DNA of 5,325 nt, from the NCBI GenBank assembly GCA_002733285.1, contig NVVE01000004.1:33704-39028 (forward strand). Reading direction: 5' to 3'. This document shows, piece after piece, positions 1 through 5,325 of the stretch; the first letter of the stretch is position 1, and each line of letters begins with the position of its first letter. The notes under the pieces are model-generated. The model did no database searches. It worked only from the letters and a program-made list of their open reading frames with translations, and was not told where the DNA came from. The position numbers and the translations under genes were made by a program. This stretch comes from Lutibacter sp. GTDB lineage: Bacteria > Bacteroidota > Bacteroidia > Flavobacteriales > Flavobacteriaceae.

Positions 1-1248
1 GCTGTAATTATTCATCCAGGACGACATGTTGCTTGGTATGGTGATGATACTCAACGCGCAAGAGCGATGGCTATATTAAATGGTTTATTAGGTTCTTGGG
101 GACGCCGTGGAGGATTCTATTTCAAAGAAAAAATTAAAGTTCCTAAATTCCCTCACCCAAAATATCATCATCCAAAATGGGGGTGGAAAGAAATTGGCGA
201 AAAATTCCCTTTGGCAGAAATGGGAATTACAACTGAAGTGCTTAAAGCTGCTATTCCTAGTGAAGACAACAAGTACCCTGTTAAAGCATTAATGGTTGCT
301 GGTACTAACCTAACTAAATCTATTCCAGATAGAAAAATTCTAGAAAACGCTTTAGATGCATTAGATTTCATGGTTGTTATTGATACCATGCCAATGGATA
401 TCACTGGGTATGCTGATGTTGTTTTACCTGAGTGTACCTACTTAGAACGCTATGACGGCATTCGATCTGCAACAAACAGACATCCTTCCATTGCTGTAAG
501 AATTCCAGCTGTAGCTCCAAAATACGACTCGAAACCGGCATGGTGGATATCCAAACAAATTGGTGAACGATTAGGATTGGGTGAACATTTCAACTATACC
601 GACTTTAAAGAAGTGATAGCATGGCAATTAAATGAAATGGGTACTTCTTTAGAGGAAATGGAAAAAATTGGAGTCAAAAATTACCCACGAAAATCTGGAT
701 CAATGTATATCAATGAAGATGAAGTTTATGATTTTCCAACAGTAAGTGGTAAAATTGAATTTTATTCTCAAGAATTAAAAGATTTAGGGTTTGATCCAAT
801 ACCAAAATATACTGCTCATCCCGAGCCACCTCAAGGCTTTTATAGGTTAAACTATGGTAGAGCTCCAATGCATACGTTCAGTAGAACAGCAAACAATCCT
901 AATCTAAACGATTTAAAAAGCGAAAATGATCTTTGGGTAAACCCTAAAGTAGCTAGAATACTTGGCTTGCTAAAAGGACAAAAAGTTTGGTTAAGAAATC
1001 AAGATAAAATTACTTCTACTTTTTCAATTAAAGTAAGAGTGACTGAAAGGGTGCGTTGGGATTCTGTTTATATGGTTCATGGATTTGGACATAATAACAA
1101 AAAATTAAGCCGTGCTTTTGGTAAAGGTATAAATGATACTCAATTAATTTCAAAAGTGGCTGTTGACCCAATTATGGGAGGTACAGGTATGAGAGGAAAT
1201 TTTGTTGAAATATTAACAGAAAACCCATTTAAAAATACTGAAATATGA
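1..1248 (+). CDS. Molybdopterin oxidoreductase catalytic subunit, PsrA/PhsA-like, 5'-partial
   Basis: This is the C-terminal 415 residues of a catalytic subunit of the DMSO-reductase superfamily, which would reduce or oxidise a small inorganic sulfur compound at a bis-MGD molybdenum centre. The reading frame is open from base 1, so the first ATG at 67 is internal: the residues before it (HPGRHVAWYGDDTQRARA, about 5-22) already match the family. Visible landmarks are the cofactor-binding stretch MVAGTNLTKSIPDR near residue 98, the conserved YADVVLPECTYLERYD near 137-152, and a C-terminal molybdopterin-dinucleotide-binding domain from about 286 (GRAPMHTFSRTANNPNL), with HGFGH at 360-364 and the terminal DPIMGGTGMRGNFVEI. 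Relatives are usually about 750-1000 residues, so roughly half is missing upstream, including the N-terminal [4Fe-4S] motif, the Mo ligand and any Tat signal. The following iron-sulfur and NrfD genes support a Psr/Phs-type complex. The exact substrate is undetermined; tetrathionate or sulfite enzymes remain possible. Confidence 0.93.
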   Translation, partial: AVIIHPGRHVAWYGDDTQRARAMAILNGLLGSWGRRGGFYFKEKIKVPKFPHPKYHHPKWGWKEIGEKFPLAEMGITTEVLKAAIPSEDNKYPVKALMVAGTNLTKSIPDRKILENALDALDFMVVIDTMPMDITGYADVVLPECTYLERYDGIRSATNRHPSIAVRIPAVAPKYDSKPAWWISKQIGERLGLGEHFNYTDFKEVIAWQLNEMGTSLEEMEKIGVKNYPRKSGSMYINEDEVYDFPTVSGKIEFYSQELKDLGFDPIPKYTAHPEPPQGFYRLNYGRAPMHTFSRTANNPNLNDLKSENDLWVNPKVARILGLLKGQKVWLRNQDKITSTFSIKVRVTERVRWDSVYMVHGFGHNNKKLSRAFGKGINDTQLISKVAVDPIMGGTGMRGNFVEILTENPFKNTEI

Positions 1249-1778
1249 GATATGCAATGGTAATAGACACATTAAAATGTGTTGGATGTAGTGATTGTGT
1301 TGTTGCTTGTCAAACTGAAAATGATGTCCCTATTGGGTATTGTAGAGACTGGATAACTGAAACTGTAAATGGTTCGTATCCAAATCTAGATTTAGAATTA
1401 AAATCTGAAAGATGTAACCATTGTGATAATGCTCCTTGTGTAAGATGTTGTCCTACGGGAGCAAGTCATACGGTTGATGGAGGAATTGTAATGGTAACCG
1501 AAAATGAGTGTATTGGATGTGGGGCTTGTATAGAGTCTTGCCCTTATGATGCCCGTTATCAACATCCTGATGGTTATGTAGATAAATGTACTTTCTGTCA
1601 TCATAGATTAGAAAAAGGACAGCTTCCTGCATGTGTATCAGTATGTCCAACTAAGTGCATGTATTTTGGAGATTTAGACAATCCAAATAGTGAAGTATCG
1701 CAATTATTAAAAAACAGAAAGCATAAAACATTAGCTCCTGAAGCAGGCACTGATCCACATGTTTTTTACTTAATATAA
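1245..1778 (+). CDS. 4Fe-4S ferredoxin-type electron-transfer subunit (PsrB/DmsB-like)
   Basis: This 177-residue iron-sulfur protein would carry electrons between the NrfD membrane anchor and the molybdenum subunit. Sixteen cysteines form four cluster motifs: C12-x2-C15-x2-C18-x3-C22, C57-x2-C60-x4-C65-x3-C69, C89-x2-C92-x2-C95-x3-C99, and C115-x2-C118-x11-C130-x3-C134. This is the layout of four-[4Fe-4S] subunits such as PsrB, PhsB, NrfC and DmsB. Length is close to the family norm (about 180-200). There is no signal peptide, as expected for a subunit that is either cytoplasmic or exported as a passenger with a Tat-signal-bearing partner. The ATG lies inside the stop of the catalytic gene (ATGA, 4-nt overlap), which suggests translational coupling and a fixed stoichiometry. 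A second in-frame ATG at 1257 (Met5) is less likely, because it would remove part of the first beta strand leading to C12. Additional cysteines (C33, C68, C138) fall outside the four motifs. Confidence 0.95.
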   Translation: MRYAMVIDTLKCVGCSDCVVACQTENDVPIGYCRDWITETVNGSYPNLDLELKSERCNHCDNAPCVRCCPTGASHTVDGGIVMVTENECIGCGACIESCPYDARYQHPDGYVDKCTFCHHRLEKGQLPACVSVCPTKCMYFGDLDNPNSEVSQLLKNRKHKTLAPEAGTDPHVFYLI

Positions 1779-1788
1779 AATTAAAATT

Positions 1789-2748
1789 ATGCAAGAAGAA
1801 TTATTCACAAGTGGAAGACATATTCCAAACATAGATCCTTCCCTACAAATATGGCATTGGCCAATATCGCTATACTTATTTTTAGGTGGATTAGCAGCCG
1901 GAATCTTATTTTTTGCCGCCTTATTTTACTTAATGGGTAAAGACAAAGAATATCCAACAGCTGTAAAAGTAGCAACAATAATTCCTCCTATTGCTTTATC
2001 AATAGGGTTATTAGCATTGGTTTATGATTTAACGCACAAATTATATACTTGGCAGTTATACATGTCATTTAGAATTGAATCTCCAATGTCATGGGGAGCA
2101 TGGGTATTACTAATTGTAACCCCGCTATCAATGCTTTGGGTATTTAGTTATTATTCTGAACTCTATCCAAAATTGGAACAAAAAATTCAATTATTTAAAA
2201 AGTTCAAATTTTTAGTGCCAGTTGAAATATTTCTACAAGAAAATAGAAAATATATGGCATATGCTTTAATTCCATTAACGTTAATTTTAGGTGTTTATAC
2301 GGGTATTTTACTCTCTGCATTTAATGCAAGACCTCTTTGGAATAACGCCATTTTAGGTCCTTTATTTTTAGTTTCAGGTCTTTCAACAGGTGCTGCCACC
2401 ATAATTTTACTATCAAAAAGTGTAAAAGAAAAACACATGTTTGGTAAAATAGATTTAGCATTAATTATTGTTGAATTAGCCTTAATCGTTCATATGATTA
2501 TGGGGTATTACGCAGGTTCTCAAGTTCAATTGGAGGCTGTTCAATTATTAGTTGGTGGTGAATTTACACTCATGTTCTTTGGTTTTGTTGTAATACTAGG
2601 TTTAATAATACCTGCAGCGTTAGAATTTATCGAACTAATTGGATTTAAAATTCCTGTGATAGTCCCAGCACTTCTCGTAATTCTAGGTGGATTAATATTC
2701 AGATTTGTAATGGTAGAAGCAGGACAATTAACTCGATTCCTATATTAA
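1789..2748 (+). CDS. nrfD: NrfD/PsrC-family membrane anchor subunit
   Basis: This 319-residue integral membrane protein is the quinone-reactive anchor of the molybdoenzyme complex. It would exchange electrons with menaquinone and pass them to the adjacent iron-sulfur subunit. About eight hydrophobic helices can be seen, roughly at 25-50, 58-82, 100-122, 155-177, 186-208, 221-242, 258-280 and 287-310. Family hallmarks are the first helix WHWPISLYLFLGGLAAG (22-38), the loop MSFRIESPMSWGAW (92-105), the NARPLW turn after helix four (179-184), and the last-helix GGLIFRFVMVEAGQ. The length is like the polysulfide reductase PsrC anchors and fits NrfD better than the unrelated DmsC type. The charged linker at about 123-154 sits between two four-helix halves. 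It starts 10 nt after the preceding gene with an AT-rich leader, as is common in Bacteroidota. The symbol names the family; a nitrite-reductase role is not implied because no cytochrome c gene is present. Confidence 0.93.
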   Translation: MQEELFTSGRHIPNIDPSLQIWHWPISLYLFLGGLAAGILFFAALFYLMGKDKEYPTAVKVATIIPPIALSIGLLALVYDLTHKLYTWQLYMSFRIESPMSWGAWVLLIVTPLSMLWVFSYYSELYPKLEQKIQLFKKFKFLVPVEIFLQENRKYMAYALIPLTLILGVYTGILLSAFNARPLWNNAILGPLFLVSGLSTGAATIILLSKSVKEKHMFGKIDLALIIVELALIVHMIMGYYAGSQVQLEAVQLLVGGEFTLMFFGFVVILGLIIPAALEFIELIGFKIPVIVPALLVILGGLIFRFVMVEAGQLTRFLY

Positions 2749-2760
2749 AAAAAGAAACTT

Positions 2761-3291
2761 ATGACAAAAAAAATTAAAATAAATAGACACGTATATTGGA
2801 ATCCATACTTTGGAGGTTTCCTATTAGGAATTATTATTCTTTTCACCTTTTATCTAACAGGGAGAGGCTTAGGGGCAAGTGGTGCAATGAAAAGTGGTGT
2901 AGTTACCATCGTTGATACTATTGCTCCGACACATGCTGAAAACAGCGCTTACTATAGCAGATTTATTAGTGAAGATAAATCTCCAATGAATACTTGGTTA
3001 GTATTTGAAGCTTTAGGGGTTTTAATCGGTGCATTTATTTCTGGTGGATTAACAGGAAGAATTGGATGGAGAACACAACACTCTCCAAAAATTACAAAAA
3101 AACGTAGACTAGCTTTTGCTTTAGGTGGAGGAATACTATTTGGTTTAGGAGCGCAAATTGCTCGTGGATGTACAAGTGGGGCCGCTTTAAGTGGTATGGC
3201 TGTTCTTTCCACTGGTGGATTTATTACAATGCTGGCTATTTTTGGGTCAGGATTTATTTTCGCGTATTTCTTTAGAAAAAATTGGATTTAA
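2761..3291 (+). CDS. YeeE/YedE-family transporter half, first copy (DUF395, PmpA/TsuA-like)
   Basis: This 176-residue membrane protein belongs to the YeeE/YedE (DUF395) sulfur-transport family. The characterised full-length member, YeeE (TsuA), imports thiosulfate through a pore with conserved cysteines. Here the protein is half-size, resembling the two-gene form known as PmpA/PmpB. Hydrophobic segments lie at about 17-34, 78-98, 117-134 and 141-170. The signature ARGCTSGAALSG contains C137, the only cysteine, preceded by the glycine-rich FALGGGILFGLGAQ; GRGLGASGAM at 34-43 is a second family-like motif near the N-terminus. A loop at about 53-77 (TIAPTHAENSAYYSRF) probably lies outside the membrane. 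The start is preceded by an A-rich leader 12 nt after the NrfD gene stop. It is expected to pair with the next gene product to make a complete transporter. The transported species is inferred from the family; the sequence alone does not prove it. Confidence 0.9.
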   Translation: MTKKIKINRHVYWNPYFGGFLLGIIILFTFYLTGRGLGASGAMKSGVVTIVDTIAPTHAENSAYYSRFISEDKSPMNTWLVFEALGVLIGAFISGGLTGRIGWRTQHSPKITKKRRLAFALGGGILFGLGAQIARGCTSGAALSGMAVLSTGGFITMLAIFGSGFIFAYFFRKNWI

Positions 3292-3311
3292 TTAATTAAA
3301 AAATAAAATAT

Positions 3312-3902
3312 ATGGGACCATTAATTCCTAACGGTATTATTCCTTCTGATTGGGATAGTATAATTGCAATATTAATTGGTATTGCTTTCGGATTTGTTTT
3401 AGAAGCTTCTGGATTTTCATCTTCTAGAAAGCTTGCAGGAGTTTTTTACGGCTATGATTTCGCCGTATTAAAAGTATTTTTTACAGCAGCTTTAGTTGCT
3501 ACTATAGGTATTTATTATATGGATTACCTAGGCTATCTTGATGTTGGCCAACTTTACGTTCATCCAACTTTCTTATGGGGAGCTATTATTGGAGGTATCA
3601 TTATGGGTATAGGTTTTGTTGCTGGAGGCTTTTGCCCTGGAACAAGCTTATGTGCTGTAGCAATTGGAAAAATTGATGCAATAATTTATGTAGTTGGAAT
3701 TATGATTGGAGTTTTTATCTTTTCAGAATTATTTTTTCTATTCGAACCGCTTTATGAAGGGGCCTTTTTTGGAAATATCACTTTAATGGATTCATTGGGT
3801 GTAAATCCATATTGGTTTATTTTCATATTTACCATAATTGCAATTGTATCTTTTGTGATATCAGATATTATCCGTAAAAGAAATAAAAAAATATTTTACT
3901 AA
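3312..3902 (+). CDS. YeeE/YedE-family transporter half, second copy (DUF395, PmpB/TsuA-like)
   Basis: This is the second half-size YeeE/YedE-family membrane protein (196 residues), probably the partner of the preceding one in a heteromeric thiosulfate or sulfur-species importer. Family motifs are clear: EASGFSSSRKLAGVFYGYDF at 31-50, VLKVFFTAAL at 52-61, YVHPTFLWGAIIGGIIMGIG at 82-101, and the cysteine signature GGFCPGTSLCA, which holds C108 and C114. Hydrophobic helices lie roughly at 17-34, 51-70, 87-107, 122-145 and 167-187, and the C-terminus is basic (RKRNKK), suggesting a cytoplasmic end. C108 corresponds to the GC-type motif cysteine of the family and C114 is an additional nearby thiol. 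The gene starts 20 nt after its partner. The two halves are clearly different sequences (GCTSG versus FCPGT motifs), so this looks like an ancient split or unfused pair and not a recent tandem copy. Confidence 0.91.
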   Translation: MGPLIPNGIIPSDWDSIIAILIGIAFGFVLEASGFSSSRKLAGVFYGYDFAVLKVFFTAALVATIGIYYMDYLGYLDVGQLYVHPTFLWGAIIGGIIMGIGFVAGGFCPGTSLCAVAIGKIDAIIYVVGIMIGVFIFSELFFLFEPLYEGAFFGNITLMDSLGVNPYWFIFIFTIIAIVSFVISDIIRKRNKKIFY

Positions 3903-3917
3903 TTAAACAACAATAAC

Positions 3918-4577
3918 ATGGTTAAAAGAAAAGTCGCAAAAGTTTTAGCTTTTAGATATAAAATTCTTGCTGGAATATTAATTATACTTGCGGGTGGATT
4001 AGTTTTATTACCTAAGTACGAAAAACATGAAGGTATTAAACCTGAACAATTACTTAGTAATGTAATTAGTCCTGAAAGATATATTTCAACAGATATTTTA
4101 GCTGACAAACTCATAAATCAAGACCCTTCATATTTATTAATAGATGTTAGAGATAAGGAAAGTTATCATACATATACGCTTCCAAATGCAATTAACATTC
4201 CACTTGCAAAATTACTTGATGAAGATTCAGAGAGGTATTTAAATCAAGATGAGTATGATGTAGTTCTTTTTTCAAATGATAATTTTTATGCTGATCAAGC
4301 TTGGATATTATGTAACAGATTAGATTATCAAAATTTACATGTGCTTAAAGGTGGTATTAATCAATGGTTTAATACAGTTATTAACCCACCAAAACCCCTT
4401 GAAAATATGCCTACAGAACAATTTGAATTGTATTCTTTTAGAAAAGCTGCAAGTATGTATTTTGGTGTTGCTTATCCAGAACAATTTAAAGCTGTTAAAA
4501 AGCCTAAAAAAAAGATTGTAAAAAAAATAATTACTGTTAAAAAGAAAAAGAAAGCACCAGCTGAAGGTGGCTGTTAA
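3918..4577 (+). CDS. Membrane-anchored rhodanese-fold protein lacking the catalytic Cys, with Lys-rich C-terminal -GGC tail
   Basis: This 219-residue protein has a basic N-terminus (KRKVAK, RYK), one hydrophobic helix at about 16-32, then a rhodanese-like domain at about 55-155. By the positive-inside rule the domain should face the periplasm; no lipobox or clear signal-peptidase site is seen. The rhodanese signature is LLIDVRDKESYHTYTLPNA at 73-91, with HVLKGGINQW at 141-150. The active-site position reads VVLFS, so Ser119 stands where catalytic cysteine is expected. Cysteines are only C132, in the helix after that loop, and C219, the last residue. A post-domain region (FELYSFRKAASMYFG, 169-183) leads into a tail with 13 lysines in residues 191-212 and the ending APAEGGC. 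Coming 15 nt after the transporter gene, it probably acts in the same sulfur pathway, perhaps binding or carrying sulfane sulfur on the terminal thiol. That role is inference; classical sulfurtransferase activity is unlikely with this loop. Confidence 0.88.
   Translation: MVKRKVAKVLAFRYKILAGILIILAGGLVLLPKYEKHEGIKPEQLLSNVISPERYISTDILADKLINQDPSYLLIDVRDKESYHTYTLPNAINIPLAKLLDEDSERYLNQDEYDVVLFSNDNFYADQAWILCNRLDYQNLHVLKGGINQWFNTVINPPKPLENMPTEQFELYSFRKAASMYFGVAYPEQFKAVKKPKKKIVKKIITVKKKKKAPAEGGC
4521..4577 (+). repeat. Cys-terminated Lys-rich tail coding repeat, copy 1
   Basis: These 18 codons plus stop encode KKIITVKKKKKAPAEGGC, the end of the first rhodanese-fold protein. The same peptide ends the second protein (5260-5316). 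Aligned without gaps, the two 57-nt copies differ at 7 bases, all in third codon positions (Val, Lys, Ala, Pro, Ala, Gly and the stop). The peptide is therefore identical while the DNA has drifted. Confidence 0.9.
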
Positions 4578-4695
4578 TTTTAAATACTGTATAAAATACT
4601 CTTTATGAAACGAGCATGTTAAAATTTTTATCACACAAGGAAAATGATTAATAGCGAACAACATGTGACCGTTAAAAAACAATAAATATAAACAC
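4578..4695. other. Intergenic gap between the two rhodanese-fold genes
   Basis: This 118-nt AT-rich spacer is much longer than the other junctions in the operon (4-nt overlap to 20 nt). I see no Bacteroidota-type -7 element (TAnnTTTG), no GC-rich hairpin followed by T residues, and no tRNA-like structure. The only open frame noted is a five-codon one at 4605-4622 (MKRAC), which is probably chance. It may hold a weak promoter, a processing site or an mRNA structure that I cannot resolve by eye. The next gene is presumed to be cotranscribed because of direction and the shared tail. Confidence 0.5.
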
Positions 4696-5316
4696 ATGAA
4701 AGAATTAGAAAAAACCAAGAGGATTTCAATAGCTTCTACACTTTTTATATTAGTCGTATTAATTGCTGTTTTAGCTTTTGAAAGACCTAAACATATGTAC
4801 AAAGTTAATAGTGTAAATACATTAGAAAAACTCACAAGCAACGATTACTTTATATCATTAAATGATGTAAATATTGAAAATGATATTTTAATTGATGTTA
4901 GAAATCAATTTGAATATGAAAAAGGACATTTAAAAAATGCCTTAAATATCTATGCTCCTGAAATTTTAAGTGATACTAATAGCACTATTTTTGAAGAATT
5001 AAAAGAAAGAGACAAAACCATTGTTTTGTACGGAGCGAATCCAGACGAAGTGAATGCACCTTTTATGCTATTATATCAATTAGGTTATACCCGTGTAAAA
5101 ATACTAGCAGTTGAAAATAGTTATGTACAAAATAAACTAATCACAAACGCAGTTGATATTGAAAAATCAGTAGCAAATGTGAATGCATTTATAGATGAAT
5201 CTATAAAAAAGGCAACTCAAAGTCTTAAGAAAAAAGTTGTGGTTCGTAAAAAACCAAGGAAAAAAATAATTACTGTAAAAAAGAAAAAGAAGGCCCCTGC
5301 AGAAGGTGGTTGTTAG
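4696..5316 (+). CDS. Membrane-anchored degenerate rhodanese-fold protein whose only Cys is the C-terminal residue
   Basis: This 206-residue protein has a short N-terminal cytoplasmic stretch (KELEKTKR), one membrane helix at about 10-28, and a predicted periplasmic region. The rhodanese fold is recognisable mainly from ILIDVRNQFEYEKGHLKNAL at 64-83 and the following strand IVLYG (109-113). Gly113 occupies the usual catalytic-cysteine position, the loop is ANPDEVNAP instead of a cysteine cradle, and the GGxxxW motif after the next strand is absent (ILAVENSYVQ instead). From about 171 the protein becomes strongly basic, with 14 Lys and 2 Arg in residues 171-199, and it ends APAEGGC. C206 is the only cysteine, so any thiol chemistry must use the tail. 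It is less conserved in its core than the preceding protein, yet has the identical last 18 residues, so the two are probably functional partners or diverged paralogues. The start follows an AT-rich leader. Its biochemical role is unknown; a sulfur-carrier or docking function is inferred from the tail and operon context. Confidence 0.84.
   Translation: MKELEKTKRISIASTLFILVVLIAVLAFERPKHMYKVNSVNTLEKLTSNDYFISLNDVNIENDILIDVRNQFEYEKGHLKNALNIYAPEILSDTNSTIFEELKERDKTIVLYGANPDEVNAPFMLLYQLGYTRVKILAVENSYVQNKLITNAVDIEKSVANVNAFIDESIKKATQSLKKKVVVRKKPRKKIITVKKKKKAPAEGGC
5260..5316 (+). repeat. Cys-terminated Lys-rich tail coding repeat, copy 2
   Basis: This is the second copy of the tail-coding segment, with the same 18-residue product as 4521-4577 but a different stop codon (TAG instead of TAA) and six synonymous third-position changes. 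Similarity in the protein falls away just upstream of the repeat, where the two genes have different basic sequences (KKPKKKIV against VRKKPR). Confidence 0.9.
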
Positions 5317-5325
5317 TTTAGTTTT

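Noticed and set aside
67..69. ATG at 67 as the start of the molybdopterin gene
   Set aside because: The same frame is open back to base 1 and encodes conserved family residues (HPGRHVAWYGDDTQR), so the gene continues upstream of the window and this Met is internal.
4503..4540. A-rich slippery-looking runs (AAA AAA AAG) in the tail of the first rhodanese-fold gene, as possible programmed -1 frameshifting
   Set aside because: The lysine codons give such runs by default. The -1 frame ends after a few codons (stop at 4538) and yields no domain. The zero frame gives the tail that is conserved in the second gene, so the in-frame product is clearly the selected one.
4550..4580. Possible terminator hairpin at the end of the first rhodanese-fold gene
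   Set aside because: Only 4-bp stems (CACC/GGTG or CAGC/GCTG) can be drawn, they lie inside the conserved coding tail, and the following T-run is short.
4619..4633. AT-only palindrome TAAAATTTTTA in the spacer as an operator
   Set aside because: Such short A/T palindromes are expected by chance in DNA this AT-rich, and there is no second copy or flanking promoter.
4335..4841. Minus-strand open frame of 168 codons
   Set aside because: It overlaps the end of one well-supported gene, the spacer and the start of the next, has low-complexity Phe/Leu/Asn-rich content typical of the complement of A-rich coding sequence, and shows no recognisable domain.
4521..5316. The -GGC end as a rhombosortase GlyGly-CTERM or type IX secretion sorting domain
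   Set aside because: GlyGly-CTERM needs a hydrophobic helix and basic cluster after the Gly-Gly, and type IX C-terminal domains are beta-rich and about 70-100 residues; here the protein ends one residue after Gly-Gly.

Overview
This window looks like part of a sulfur-metabolism operon from a member of the Bacteroidota, probably a flavobacterium-like organism. The reasons are the strongly AT-rich coding sequence, A/T-rich leaders without clear Shine-Dalgarno sequences in front of most starts, and proteins that read like Bacteroidota homologues. This taxonomic call is inference from style and not from a marker gene. All seven genes lie on the + strand, and no RNA gene, CRISPR array, transposon or convincing terminator is visible.

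Region 1 (1-2748) encodes a membrane-bound molybdoenzyme of the polysulfide/thiosulfate reductase type. It has the C-terminal half of a molybdopterin catalytic subunit (open at the left edge), a four-cluster ferredoxin-like electron-transfer subunit that overlaps it by 4 nt, and an eight-helix NrfD/PsrC quinone-reactive anchor. The substrate (polysulfide, thiosulfate, tetrathionate or sulfite) and the direction of electron flow cannot be fixed here, because the N-terminus and active-site half of the catalytic subunit lie outside the window.

Region 2 (2761-3902) encodes two half-size YeeE/YedE (DUF395) membrane proteins, which together should form one thiosulfate/sulfur-species transporter. 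Each half carries its own conserved cysteine motif.

Region 3 (3918-5316) encodes two membrane-anchored proteins with a rhodanese fold, predicted to face the periplasm. Both lack the catalytic cysteine in the active-site loop (Ser in the first, Gly in the second). Both end in the same 18-residue lysine-rich tail whose last residue is cysteine (-AEGGC). In the second protein that terminal cysteine is the only one. The tail DNA of the two genes differs only at third codon positions, which points to selection on the peptide.

The most interesting reading is a sulfur relay. The transporter halves and reductase would handle inorganic sulfur, and the two anchored proteins would present a reactive thiol on a flexible cationic arm, comparable in principle to the C-terminal cysteine arm of SoxY. 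This is a hypothesis; the sequence directly shows the missing catalytic cysteines, the shared tails and the gene context.
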